Positions 1 through 8,241 of a stretch of DNA of 64,000 bases are shown in pieces. The position numbers and the translations under genes were made by a program. Source of the stretch: an uncultured Burkholderiales bacterium (GTDB lineage Bacteria; Pseudomonadota; Gammaproteobacteria; Burkholderiales; Thiobacillaceae); the NCBI GenBank assembly GCA_937949525.1, contig CALEDT010000015.1, positions 50,484 through 114,483 on the forward strand, given 5' to 3'. The notes under the pieces are model-generated. The model saw only the letters and a program-made list of their open reading frames with translations. It did not search any database and was not told the origin of the DNA. Numbering within the stretch: position 1 is the stretch's first letter; every line of letters begins with the position of its first letter.

Positions 1-2
1 GC

Positions 3-587
3 GTGGCCGGCAGCGACGAATGGCTGCCGGCCGGCCGCTTCCTGCCGTTGGCCGAGCGGCTGGGGCTGGTGCCGGAACTGGATCAGGCCACGCTCGATCT
101 GGCCTTGGACGTGCTGGCGCGCGAGCCCGATCTGGCCGGTGCCTGGATCAATCTGTCGGCCAAGTCCATCGTGGTCAGCGGTTTCCGCCAGTATCTGCTC
201 GAACGCTTGGGCGAACGGCCCGATCTAGCGCCCCGCCTGTGGCTGGAAGTGCCGGAGGCGGGCGGCCTGTTCCGCCTGCAGGCGCTGCGCGAGCTGGCGC
301 GCGAGCTGCGGCCGCTGGGCTGCCGCGTGGGACTCGAACACTGCGGCCATCAGTTCGACCGCATCGGCGAACTGTACGAACTGGGCCTCGACTTCCTCAA
401 AGTCGACGCCAGCTTCATCGACGGCATCGACGGCAATGCCGGCAATCAGGCCTTCCTCGCCGGCCTGTGCGAGATCGCGCATCGCATCGGCATGCGCGTG
501 TTCGCCGAAGGCGTGGCGCGCACAGAGGAACTGGAGACGCTGCGGGCCCTGGGTTTCGACGGCGCCACCGGCACGGCCGTGGGGTGA
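3..587 (+). CDS. EAL-domain protein, C-terminal part, catalytically degenerate (LapD-like)
   Basis: The gene enters from the left edge, so the start is not visible; the 194 visible residues are most of an EAL domain. Conserved landmarks are NLSAKS, LEVPE, LKVDASFI and FAEGV. The metal-binding DDFG motif of active c-di-GMP phosphodiesterases is replaced by EHCGHQF, so hydrolysis is unlikely. This resembles LapD-type receptors, which bind c-di-GMP with a degenerate EAL domain at the inner membrane, and the C-terminal end (FDGATG, then stop) also fits that group. The receptor role is inferred; no LapG or adhesin gene is visible. Confidence 0.75.
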   Translation: MAGSDEWLPAGRFLPLAERLGLVPELDQATLDLALDVLAREPDLAGAWINLSAKSIVVSGFRQYLLERLGERPDLAPRLWLEVPEAGGLFRLQALRELARELRPLGCRVGLEHCGHQFDRIGELYELGLDFLKVDASFIDGIDGNAGNQAFLAGLCEIAHRIGMRVFAEGVARTEELETLRALGFDGATGTAVG

Positions 588-600
588 TGCGGCCATCCGC

Positions 601-699
601 GGAAATAGGGGACAGACCACGGTTTTCAAGGAAAACCGAATAGGAAATAGGGGACAGACCACGGTTTTCCTTGAAAACCGTGGTCTGTCCCCTATTTCC
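601..699. repeat. REP-like hairpin repeat cluster A downstream of copA
   Basis: A 27-bp unit with core GGGGACAGACCACGG occurs three times: forward at 601-627, forward at 643-669 and inverted at 673-699. The last two form a perfect 27-bp inverted repeat around a CTT loop. The first copy is followed by a short inverted half (CGGTTTTC, AAG, GAAAACCG; 620-638). The same unit recurs at 3223-3297. Structure and recurrence resemble REP/BIME elements moved by REP-associated tyrosine transposases, but no such transposase is in the window. The hairpin also lies between converging genes and could act as a terminator. Confidence 0.85.
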
Positions 700-721
700 C
701 TTTCCCTATTTCCTTCTCCGT

Positions 722-3103
722 TCAGGCGCGCGCCTTGTCCGGCCGCCAGCGTTTCAGGCGCAGCGAATTGCTCACCACGGAGACCGACGACAAGGCCATG
801 GCCGCGCCGGCGATCACCGGGTTGAGCATGCCGGCGGTGGCGAGCGGCAGGCCCAGCACGTTGTAGATGAAGGCGAAGAACAGGTTCTGGCGAATGCGCG
901 CCATCACCGTGCGCGACAGCGCGATGGCATCGGCGACGTGGTCGAGGTCGGCATGCATCAGCGTGATGTCCGCGGCTTCCAGCGCGATGTCGCTGCCGCC
1001 GGCCATGCCGAAACTGACGTCGGCCGCGGCCAGCGCCGGCGCATCGTTGATGCCGTCGCCGGCCATGCCGACGATGCCGCCCTCGGCTTTCAGCGCGGTG
1101 ATGACGGCGGCCTTGTCCTGCGGCTTCACACGCGCGCGCCAGTCGTCGATGCCCGCCTCGGCGGCGATGGCGGCGGCCGTGGCCTCGTGGTCGCCGGTGA
1201 GCATGACCACGCGCACGCCGAGGCGCTTCAAGGTAGCCACGGCCCGCGCCGAGGTCGGCCGCAGCCGGTCGGCGAAGGCCAGGCTGCCGAGCGCGTGGCC
1301 GCGCTCGGCGAGGTGGATCACCGTGGCACCGGCGGGGAAGGTGGGCGCTGTGGCGGTGGCGCCGTCGGCCCGGTCGAGCAGTGCCCACGCAGCTTCACCC
1401 AGACGCAGCGCCCGCCCCTCCACGATACCGCTGACACCATGCCCGGGCACGTTCTCGAACGCCGTCACCGCTGGCAGCGCGACGCCCTGCGCCGCAGCCG
1501 CCAGCGCCTGCGCGATGGGATGGGTGCTGCCCTGTTCCAGCGCGGCGGCCAGTCGCAGCAGTTCGTCCGGCGACAGCCCGTCCGCCGGGTGCAGTCCGAC
1601 CAGCGCCATGCGCCCTTCGGTCAGCGTGCCGGTCTTGTCCACCGCCAGCGTGGCCAGCTTCTCCGCCCGTTCCAGCGCTTGCGCCGAACGCACCAGGATG
1701 CCGACCTGCGCGCCGCGTCCCAGCCCCACCATCACTGCGGTGGGCGTGGCCAGGCCGAGCGCGCAGGGGCAGGCGATCACCAGCACCGCCACCGCCGGAA
1801 TCAGACTTTGCGTGAAGTCGCCGCCGGCCAGCCACCAGCCGGCGAAGGTGAGCAGCGCCAGCGCCACCACGGCGGGCACGAAAACAGCGGCGATGCGGTC
1901 GGCCAGTGCCTGGATGGGCGCTTTGGAGCCTTGTGCCGCCTCGGTCAGACGCACGATCTCCATCAACTGGGTATGCGCGCCGACGCCCTCGGCGCGCACG
2001 CGCAGCAGCCCTTCCAGGTTGTGCGTGCCGGCATGCACGCGCGCGCCGGGCCGCTTGGCCAGCGGCAGACTCTCGCCGGTCAGCAGGCTCTCGTCGACGT
2101 TGGAGCTTCCGTCCAGCACCACGCCGTCGACCGGCACGCGCTCGCCGGCGCGTACCTCGACGATGTCGCCGATGCGCAGTTGCGCGGCGTCGATGTCCTG
2201 CATCTGGCCGCCGCGCTCGACGCGCGCGCGGCGTGGCTGCAGGCCCAGCAGTTGCTCGATGGCGGCGGAGGTGCGGCTGCGGGCGCGCGCTTCCAGCAGT
2301 TTGCCCAGACGTACCAGCGTGATGATGGCGGCGCTGGCCTCGAAGTAGACATGGCCACCGGGATCGAACAACAGCACCGCCAAGCTATAGAAGTAGGCCG
2401 CGCTGGTGCCCAGCGCCACCAACACGTCCATGTTGGCGCCGCCGCCGCGCAGACTGTTCCAGGCGCCCCGGTAGAAACGTGCGCCCACCCAGAACTGCAC
2501 CGGCGTGGCCAGCAGCCATTGCAGCCACGGCGGCATCCAGACGACGTGGTGTTCGCCGCCGAACATGAGCGGCATCATCGCCAGCAGCGGCAGGGTCAGC
2601 AGCGCGGCGATGATCACCACGCGCCGTTCGTGACGATAGGCGGCCCATCTGCGCGCCTTGTCCTCGGCGCGCGTGGCATCGGTGACCGGAGCGGCGGTGA
2701 AGCCCGCGCGTGCCGCCGCCGCGATCAGGTCGTCCGTGCTCGCCAGGCCGGGTGTGTAGCGCACACGCGCTTTCTCGGTCGCCAGGTTGACGTGCGCCTC
2801 GACGCCGGGCAGTGCGCTCAGCACCCGCTCCAGCCTCGCCGAACAGGCGGCGCAGGTCATGCCGCCGATGGCCAGATCGACGGTTTCCGCCGGCACCTGG
2901 AAACCCGCGCGGCGGATGCCGGCCACGATGGCGTCCGGCGTGACCCGCTCCGGGTCGAATTCCACCCGCGCCCGCTCGGTCGCCAGGTTGACCTGGGCGT
3001 CGACGCCGGGCAGCGCGTTCAGCACCCGCTCCAGGCGGGCCGAACAGGCGGCACAGGTCATGCCAACGATGGGCAGTTGCAGGATGCGGGGCGGGGACGA
3101 CAT
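722..3103 (-). CDS. copA: Copper-translocating P1B-type ATPase CopA
   Basis: This 793-residue inner-membrane pump should export Cu(I) from the cytoplasm using ATP. Two N-terminal HMA domains each carry GMTCAAC (Cys17/Cys20 and Cys84/Cys87). Further motifs in order are TGES (actuator), CPC at 445-447 (transmembrane metal site), DKTGT with phosphorylated Asp489, an HP motif, and GDGINDAP from 682. The CPC plus double GMxCxxC pattern is typical of Cu(I) pumps. The gene is flanked by copies of one palindromic repeat on both sides, so it is probably transcribed alone. No CueR- or CsoR-type regulator or clear copper box was found upstream. Confidence 0.95.
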   Translation of the reverse strand: MSSPPRILQLPIVGMTCAACSARLERVLNALPGVDAQVNLATERARVEFDPERVTPDAIVAGIRRAGFQVPAETVDLAIGGMTCAACSARLERVLSALPGVEAHVNLATEKARVRYTPGLASTDDLIAAAARAGFTAAPVTDATRAEDKARRWAAYRHERRVVIIAALLTLPLLAMMPLMFGGEHHVVWMPPWLQWLLATPVQFWVGARFYRGAWNSLRGGGANMDVLVALGTSAAYFYSLAVLLFDPGGHVYFEASAAIITLVRLGKLLEARARSRTSAAIEQLLGLQPRRARVERGGQMQDIDAAQLRIGDIVEVRAGERVPVDGVVLDGSSNVDESLLTGESLPLAKRPGARVHAGTHNLEGLLRVRAEGVGAHTQLMEIVRLTEAAQGSKAPIQALADRIAAVFVPAVVALALLTFAGWWLAGGDFTQSLIPAVAVLVIACPCALGLATPTAVMVGLGRGAQVGILVRSAQALERAEKLATLAVDKTGTLTEGRMALVGLHPADGLSPDELLRLAAALEQGSTHPIAQALAAAAQGVALPAVTAFENVPGHGVSGIVEGRALRLGEAAWALLDRADGATATAPTFPAGATVIHLAERGHALGSLAFADRLRPTSARAVATLKRLGVRVVMLTGDHEATAAAIAAEAGIDDWRARVKPQDKAAVITALKAEGGIVGMAGDGINDAPALAAADVSFGMAGGSDIALEAADITLMHADLDHVADAIALSRTVMARIRQNLFFAFIYNVLGLPLATAGMLNPVIAGAAMALSSVSVVSNSLRLKRWRPDKARA

Positions 3104-3210
3104 GGGCGGGCGGACTGCGGCGTAGACCAGGCCTTACGGGAATCGTACCGAGTGTACCAAGCGCGCGGCGACCTACCCGCTGCCGCGTCGCTGTTCCCCT
3201 GACCGCGTTA

Positions 3211-3309
3211 CCGTGAAATAACGAAATAGGGGACAGACCACGGTTTTCCCTATTTCTTTCCTTGAAAACCGGAAAACCGTGGTCTGTCCCCTATTTCTGT
3301 ATTTCACGG
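3211..3309. repeat. REP-like hairpin repeat cluster B upstream of copA
   Basis: The 27-bp unit of cluster A is present forward at 3223-3249 and inverted at 3271-3297, with 21 bp between the copies. Outside these lies a 10-bp inverted repeat, CCGTGAAATA at 3211-3220 and TATTTCACGG at 3300-3309, separated from the inner arms by two unpaired bases each side. The whole can fold as a long imperfect hairpin. It ends 12 bp from the narL stop and lies between narL and copA, both minus-strand, so it probably limits readthrough between them. Confidence 0.85.
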
Positions 3310-3321
3310 GTCCACGGCACG

Positions 3322-3993
3322 TCATCCCGCCTCGTGTACGCCCTTGGGCTTGTGCAGATGCTCCACCGCCCACACCGCCGCTTCCACGCGCGATCTCAGT
3401 CCCAGCTTGCGCAGGATGTGCTTGACGTGGACCTTGACCGTGCCTTCGGTGATGTCCAGCTCCTTGCCGATGACCTTGTTGCTCAGACCGCCGGCGATGC
3501 GCTCCAGGATGCGCGTCTCCTGTTCGGTCAGGTTGGCCTCGTCGGCGCTCTGCGGCCGCGTCTGCTGGCGCAGCGCCGCGGCCAGCAGATGGGTCAGCGC
3601 ATCGGATACGATGACCCGGCCGGCGGCGGCCGCCTCCAGGCTCTCCACCATTTGCTCGGGCTCCATGTCCTTGAGCAGGTAGCCGTCCGCGCCGGCGCGC
3701 AGCGCCGCCACCAGATCCTCGGCCTGATCGGACACGGTGATCATGACCACGCGGGTGTCGGCGTCTTCGGCCTTGATCACCTTGAGCACGTCCAGGCCGC
3801 CGACGCCCTTCATGTTCAGGTCCAGCAGCAGCAGGTCGGGGCGCAGGCGACGTGCCAGTTCGATGCCTTCACGGCCATTGGAAGCCTCCGCCAGCAGGCG
3901 GAAGCTGGGCACGGTGTGCAGCAACTGGATCAGGCCGCGACGGAACAGCGGGTGATCGTCGACGATGACGTAACGGTACACGGGGGGGCTCAT
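3322..3993 (-). CDS. narL: Nitrate/nitrite response regulator NarL
   Basis: A 223-residue two-component regulator. The N-terminal receiver has the acidic pocket (VDDHP) and the phosphoacceptor region LLLLDLNMKG. The C-terminal LuxR/NarL-type helix-turn-helix contains LTEQETRILERIAGG and the TVKVHVKHILRKLGL recognition region. Its ATG overlaps the narX stop by 4 bp, so the two are translationally coupled. It probably controls nitrate-respiration genes in response to NarX, together with the Crp/Fnr regulator encoded just beyond narX. No nar, nir or nor structural genes are in the window. Confidence 0.92.
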   Translation of the reverse strand: MSPPVYRYVIVDDHPLFRRGLIQLLHTVPSFRLLAEASNGREGIELARRLRPDLLLLDLNMKGVGGLDVLKVIKAEDADTRVVMITVSDQAEDLVAALRAGADGYLLKDMEPEQMVESLEAAAAGRVIVSDALTHLLAAALRQQTRPQSADEANLTEQETRILERIAGGLSNKVIGKELDITEGTVKVHVKHILRKLGLRSRVEAAVWAVEHLHKPKGVHEAG

Positions 3994-5888
3994 ACCAAGG
4001 CATCCTTGGAAACGTCGGGCGCGACCGGCGTGGCTGGGAAACGCAACCTGACAAGCGTACCGCCTTGCGGCCGCGGCGTGATGTCCAGTGTGCCATGCAG
4101 CCCCTGCGCGCGTTCGCGCATGATGGTCAGGCCATAGTGAAAGGCATCGCCGCCGCGGGTCGGCGCCATGCCGACGCCGTCATCCGCGATGGTAGCCACC
4201 ACTTCGGAACCGTCGACACAGGTGACGTCCACCCAGGCGGTGTGTGCCTGGGCATGGCGCAACACGTTGGCCAGGGCTTCGCGCACCACCTGCAGGGTGT
4301 GGATTTCCTGGTTGGGTGTCAGGTGGCAGCCGGCCAGCTCGGTGCGCAGGTGGATGGGCAGATCGCCGCGCGCGGCATACTCGGATACCGCGCCGGACAG
4401 CAGGGTCAGGAAACTGCCCTGCATCTTCAGCCGGAACGTGGCCAGCAGCTCGCGCAACTGGCGGTAGGCGGCGTTGATGCCCTCGCGCAGGTCGCGCAAT
4501 GTCGTTTCCGCCTCGGCCCGCCGCAACGGGTCGGACAACAACGGGTGCAGCAGGCTGGCCTGGATCTTCATGTAGGACAGGGACTGGGCGATGGAGTCGT
4601 GCAGTTCGCGCGCGATGATCGAACGCTCCTCCTGCAACGCCAGCAGGCGTTCCTGTTCGGTCTTGTGGGCAATGCCCAAGGCGATGCCGACGTGACGGGC
4701 GAGCGCTTCGAGCAGTCGTTCCTGCCAATCCTCCAGTCGCCGCCCGTGCTCCAGCGCCAGGCGCATCACGCCGTACAGGCCGTCCTTGTCACGCAGTGGC
4801 ACGGTCAGCAGGTCGAACCCCACATCGGCGCGGTAAACCCACGACTGGTCCTGCGGTAGCCGTTCGGTGCAGCAGGGGCAATCGCCCGCCTCGCGTTCGC
4901 GGCAGGACGTCAACGTGGCCGCCAGCACCCTTGCCGGGCCGCCATGCTTGGCCAGCAGACAGGCCATGCTGCCGCGCAGGTTGAGCAAGGTGTCGAGTTC
5001 GTCCAGCATGGCGCGGTAGGTCTCCGGCGCCATGGGCGCGTGATGCAGGTTGGCAATGGCGTTGTACAGCAATGCCAGGCTCTGGTTGCTGCGCCTCAAC
5101 TCGGCGGTTTTGCGCGCGACGCGGTCCTCCAGGTCGGCATACAGCTTGGACAGATCCTCGGCCATGAAATTGAACGCCTGCCCCAGGCGGCCGAGTTCGT
5201 CGCGGCCGACATGGCGGGCACGCGCGGAAAAGTCGCCGCGCGCGATGCGTGCCGCGTTGTCGAGCAGGTCGTTAAGCGGCACCAGGATGCCGCGGTGCAT
5301 CGCATACAGACCGCTCACCAGCAGCAACAGGGTCAGCGCCAGTGCGGCGCCGAGGATGGCCCGCAGCATGCGGATGCGTTGCTCGGTATCCGCCTCCAGT
5401 TGCGCCACCATGGTGTTGAGCTGATCGACGAACTCGTCGATCAGACCCAGCAGTCGATTATGGTGGTCGACATCGTGCAGATCCTGACCCGGCATGGCTT
5501 CTTCCATCAACAGCGGCTTCAAGCGCTGCCCCCAGGTCTCGCGCACCCGTTGATAGGTGGCGGCGAAGGCGCTGTCGGGGTGTCGGGCCAAGACCTTGTA
5601 CAGGGCCTCGTGCGCCAGGGTCTGCTCGAAGTGGATGATGGCGGCGCGCAGCGTGTGACGGTCTTCCACCTGGTTGGCCGCATCCGCCAGCACGATGCTG
5701 CCCATGCGATGACTCAGGCGACGCAGGCTGCCGGCGACGTTGATGGCGCTGCCGCTGCCCTGTGTGCGCTCCGCCACCACCACCGATGCCGCCATGCCGC
5801 CGACGCCGATGGCGGTGATGACGGTCATCGCCGCGAGCAGGCCGAGCAGGATGGAGCGTTCGAAGGCGAGGTGCCAGATCCTGTGCAT
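3990..5888 (-). CDS. narX: Nitrate/nitrite sensor histidine kinase NarX
   Basis: The 632-residue reading starts at the internal ATG followed by HRIWHL; the frame stays open 46 codons further upstream, but the family N-terminus begins here and GAAAG lies just before it. Order of parts: TM helix, periplasmic sensor with P-box-like INVAGSLRRLSHRM, second TM (ALALTLLLLVSGLYAM), HAMP, coiled coil, a GAF-like central module with a cysteine cluster (CREREAGDCPCC), HisKA_3 H-box with the phosphoryl-accepting His in ARELHDSIAQSLS, and a HATPase domain. P-box and cysteine cluster are NarX/NarQ hallmarks. It forms an operon with narL. Confidence 0.92.
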   Translation of the reverse strand: MHRIWHLAFERSILLGLLAAMTVITAIGVGGMAASVVVAERTQGSGSAINVAGSLRRLSHRMGSIVLADAANQVEDRHTLRAAIIHFEQTLAHEALYKVLARHPDSAFAATYQRVRETWGQRLKPLLMEEAMPGQDLHDVDHHNRLLGLIDEFVDQLNTMVAQLEADTEQRIRMLRAILGAALALTLLLLVSGLYAMHRGILVPLNDLLDNAARIARGDFSARARHVGRDELGRLGQAFNFMAEDLSKLYADLEDRVARKTAELRRSNQSLALLYNAIANLHHAPMAPETYRAMLDELDTLLNLRGSMACLLAKHGGPARVLAATLTSCREREAGDCPCCTERLPQDQSWVYRADVGFDLLTVPLRDKDGLYGVMRLALEHGRRLEDWQERLLEALARHVGIALGIAHKTEQERLLALQEERSIIARELHDSIAQSLSYMKIQASLLHPLLSDPLRRAEAETTLRDLREGINAAYRQLRELLATFRLKMQGSFLTLLSGAVSEYAARGDLPIHLRTELAGCHLTPNQEIHTLQVVREALANVLRHAQAHTAWVDVTCVDGSEVVATIADDGVGMAPTRGGDAFHYGLTIMRERAQGLHGTLDITPRPQGGTLVRLRFPATPVAPDVSKDALV

Positions 5889-6185
5889 GTCGTGCTTTCG
5901 CTGAGCCGTCCGTTGCGCCGATCGCGCCGACCGGCGCAGCCGGGACGCGTCCGTGACCGAATGAGGAAGAGATACCACCACTGCGCCGCTTTGCCCACAG
6001 GTGTCCGATGGGCGATATATGCGCATAGTGGAATCCGATGGATAGCGAATACTCCCGATACCTCTTCGGTGGTATCTCTAGTGTTCTTGTCGGGTATTCG
6101 CGGCCTTTCGGCGGCGCATGGGCGGTCCTAGACTTGGGGCAAAGTATTTCGTACAAGCATGTCCGAATAGGAGCGGAGCATAGCC
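5889..6185. promoter_or_regulatory. Divergent narX / Crp-Fnr intergenic region with nested inverted repeats
   Basis: This 297-bp gap between divergent genes is the longest non-coding stretch in the window. It holds a perfect 10-bp palindrome TATGCGCATA (6018-6027). A nested repeat has outer arms CGAATAC at 6046-6052 and GTATTCG at 6094-6100, extended inward by CCCG/CGGG, and inner arms GATACC/GGTATC at 6057-6062 and 6071-6076. TACCTCT at 6059-6065 matches the NarL heptamer consensus TACYYMT, and TACTCCC at 6050-6056 matches six of seven. GGAG at 6175-6178 is the ribosome site for the regulator. NarL control is inferred; no clear Fnr box was seen. Confidence 0.45.
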
Positions 6186-6872
6186 ATGATCATGGAAACC
6201 AGGCATTTCATTCCGGAAATCCTTTCCCATCAGGCGCTGTTTCGTGGCTTGGACGGCAGCGAGCTGACCCGGCTGGCGCGCGGCACCTACGAATACCGCG
6301 TGGGCAAGAACGAGTTGCTGTTCCAGAAGGGAGAGCTGCCGGCCGGCATGCATCTGGTCATCACCGGCCAGGTCAAGCTGACGTTGCCCGGTTCCAACGG
6401 CGTGGAAAAGATCGCGCTGATGGTGGGGCCGGGCGAGACCTTCGCCGAGGAATGCGTGCTGTCGCGCCGGACGGCGCCGGTCGGCGCGCAGGCCAACAAG
6501 GACAGCATCCTGCTGGTGATCGAGCGCCTGGCGCTGCAGGAGACCATGCAGCGCAACTGTGCGCTGGCCGCACTGCTGATGGCGCGCATGGGCGAGCGGA
6601 TGTGTCGCCTCATCGAGAACATGGAAACCTGCGTGCAGCGCGGCAGCGCCCAGCGCGTGGCGCATTTCCTGGCGCAACTGGCGCCGCGCGAGGCCATCAC
6701 CTATGACCTCGAACTGGACGTCAACAAGCAGACCATCGCCTCGCAGCTGAACCTGGCGCCGGAGACCTTCTCGCGCGTGCTGCACAAGCTGTCGCGCGAC
6801 GGGCTGATCCAGATGAAAGGCCGCTGCATCACGCTGCGCGACGTCGACGGCCTGCGCAACATCGCCGGCTGA
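6186..6872 (+). CDS. Crp/Fnr-family transcriptional regulator (Dnr-like)
   Basis: A 228-residue regulator. Residues ~10-130 form the cyclic-nucleotide-binding-type beta barrel (LFQKGELPAGMHLVITGQVKL). A dimerisation helix follows, then a Crp-type winged helix (NKQTIASQLNLAPETFSRVLHKL). The N-terminal cysteines that ligate the FNR iron-sulfur cluster are absent, which favours a Dnr/NNR- or Anr-like clade sensing NO or another signal over true FNR. It starts at the ATG with GGAG 7 nt upstream; a second ATG lies 6 bp downstream. Divergence from narXL supports a role in anaerobic nitrogen-oxide respiration. Confidence 0.85.
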   Translation: MIMETRHFIPEILSHQALFRGLDGSELTRLARGTYEYRVGKNELLFQKGELPAGMHLVITGQVKLTLPGSNGVEKIALMVGPGETFAEECVLSRRTAPVGAQANKDSILLVIERLALQETMQRNCALAALLMARMGERMCRLIENMETCVQRGSAQRVAHFLAQLAPREAITYDLELDVNKQTIASQLNLAPETFSRVLHKLSRDGLIQMKGRCITLRDVDGLRNIAG

Positions 6873-6878
6873 TCGTCC

Positions 6879-6960
6879 CGGCGCCGCCGATGCGGCGCCG
6901 ACCCCGCCGACGCGGGGCCATGCTCGCGTCGGACATCCATTCAACCCGGCGCCGCCGGGT
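6879..6960 (+). terminator. Three consecutive GC-rich hairpins after the Crp/Fnr gene
   Basis: Three perfect stem-loops fill most of the gap: CGGCGCCGC/GCGGCGCCG around a CGAT loop (6879-6900), CCCCGC/GCGGGG around CGAC (6902-6917), and ACCCGGC/GCCGGGT around GCC (6944-6960). None is followed by a T-run, so this is not a classical intrinsic terminator. It could end transcription with help, protect the mRNA 3' end, or regulate the DUF502 gene 35 bp downstream. Confidence 0.45.
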
Positions 6961-6994
6961 AAGATAACGCCCGTCGTCATTTCCCCGCTCGGGC

Positions 6995-7717
6995 ATGGAA
7001 ACTTCTTCCGCCACGCCATTCAAACGCGCCCATTTCGGCCGTTATGTGCTGATCGGCTTCTTCACGGTCGCCCCGTTGTGGGTGACCTGGCTGGTATTCG
7101 ATTTCCTGCTCGGCCTGCTGGCCAACGCCGGCCTGCCGGTGCTCAAGGCGGCCGCGGCGGCGTTGCGGCCAGCCTCCGACCTGATCGCGGACGGGCTGCT
7201 CGATCCTTCGTTCCAGACCCTGCTGGGTGTGCTGGTCACGCTGTCCGGTCTGTATCTGGTGGGCCTGGGCGCGTCCATGGTGGTGGGGCGGCGGCTGATC
7301 GCGTGGATGGAGCACTGGCTGGAGCGCCTGCCCTTGGTACACACCATCTACCGCGGTACCAAGCGCTTCCTGCAGACCCTGCGCCAGGGTCCGGTGGCCG
7401 GCCAGCGTGTGGTGCTGATCGCGTTTCCGACGCCGGAGATGCGCGCGGTCGGCTTCGTCACCAAGATCTTCCGTGACCAGGATGGCGGCCGACAACTGGC
7501 GGCGGTGTATGTGCCGACCTCGCCCAATCCGACCTCGGGCTACATCGAGATCGTGCCGCTGGAGGACGTGGTGTACACAGACTGGAGCATGGAAGAGGCG
7601 ATGAGCTTCGTGGTCACCGGCGGCACCAATGCGCCGGATAGCGTGCGTTACACCAATCCGGCGCCCGCAACACCGGCTGCGGGAACCGCCGCGGCGTCAG
7701 GCGGGTCGCAGCCGTAA
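6995..7717 (+). CDS. DUF502 family inner-membrane protein
   Basis: A 240-residue protein with two hydrophobic segments near the N-terminus (YVLIGFFTVAPLWVTWLVF and LLGVLVTLSGLYLVGLGASM). The DUF502 signature follows in ERLPLVHTIYRGTKRF and in VYVPTSPNPTSGYIEIVP. The family is widespread with no settled function. The gene ends 14 bp before mrpE and may be the first gene of the antiporter operon or simply lie upstream. The Ala/Pro-rich tail is low complexity. Confidence 0.85.
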   Translation: METSSATPFKRAHFGRYVLIGFFTVAPLWVTWLVFDFLLGLLANAGLPVLKAAAAALRPASDLIADGLLDPSFQTLLGVLVTLSGLYLVGLGASMVVGRRLIAWMEHWLERLPLVHTIYRGTKRFLQTLRQGPVAGQRVVLIAFPTPEMRAVGFVTKIFRDQDGGRQLAAVYVPTSPNPTSGYIEIVPLEDVVYTDWSMEEAMSFVVTGGTNAPDSVRYTNPAPATPAAGTAAASGGSQP

Positions 7718-7731
7718 AAAGAGATGCGACC

Positions 7732-8241
7732 GTGACCATCGCCCGCTCCCCATCCCTGCGTTCTTCGCGCCTGTGGCTGATGCGCGCGCCGCTGTTCGCC
7801 GCGCTGTGGTGGGTGCTGGCCGAGGGCGAGACGCGCGCCTGGGGCGTGGGCGCGGCCACTGTGCTGGCCGCCACGGCGGCGAGCGTATGGCTGTGGCCGC
7901 CGTCGCGCGCGCACCTGTCGCCGGTGGGACTGTTGGCCTTCTTGGCGTTCTTCGCGCTGCAATCGCTGCGCGGCGGCTTCACCGTCGCACTGCTGGCGCT
8001 GCGCCCGCGTCTGCGATTGCGGCCCGGTCTGCGCGTGCTGCCGCTGCGCCTGCCGCCCGGCGCCGGCCGGGTGTTGCTGGCCGATACCCTGAGCCTGCTG
8101 CCGGGCACGGTCAGCGCCGGCCTGTGCGACGATGAGCTGCATCTGCACGTGCTCGATCAGGCGCTGGTCGACGACGCCGACCTGCGCGCGGCTGAAGACC
8201 GGGTGGCGCGTCTGTTCGGCCTGGAGTTGGCGCATGCCTGA
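7732..8241 (+). CDS. mrpE: Mrp-type Na+/H+ antiporter subunit E
   Basis: A 169-residue membrane protein of the MnhE/MrpE family, length normal. Hydrophobic N-terminal segments (LFAALWWVLAEG, VLAATAASVWLW, VGLLAFLAFFALQSL) precede the family motif VLLADTLSLLPGTVSAGL and a soluble tail with LHVLDQALVDD. It starts at GTG with AAGAG upstream. It opens a tightly packed operon of ten antiporter genes. The stop lies inside a 28-bp tandem duplication that separates it from mrpF. Confidence 0.88.
   Translation: MTIARSPSLRSSRLWLMRAPLFAALWWVLAEGETRAWGVGAATVLAATAASVWLWPPSRAHLSPVGLLAFLAFFALQSLRGGFTVALLALRPRLRLRPGLRVLPLRLPPGAGRVLLADTLSLLPGTVSAGLCDDELHLHVLDQALVDDADLRAAEDRVARLFGLELAHA

Noticed and set aside
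601..699. CRISPR array
   Set aside because: Three palindromic units in mixed orientation without regular unique spacers and no cas genes; this is a REP-like cluster.
671..3202. A very long open frame antisense to copA
   Set aside because: In high-GC DNA the opposite strand of a real gene often lacks stops. Its translation is Arg/Gly/His-rich with no domain, while the minus strand encodes a textbook CopA.
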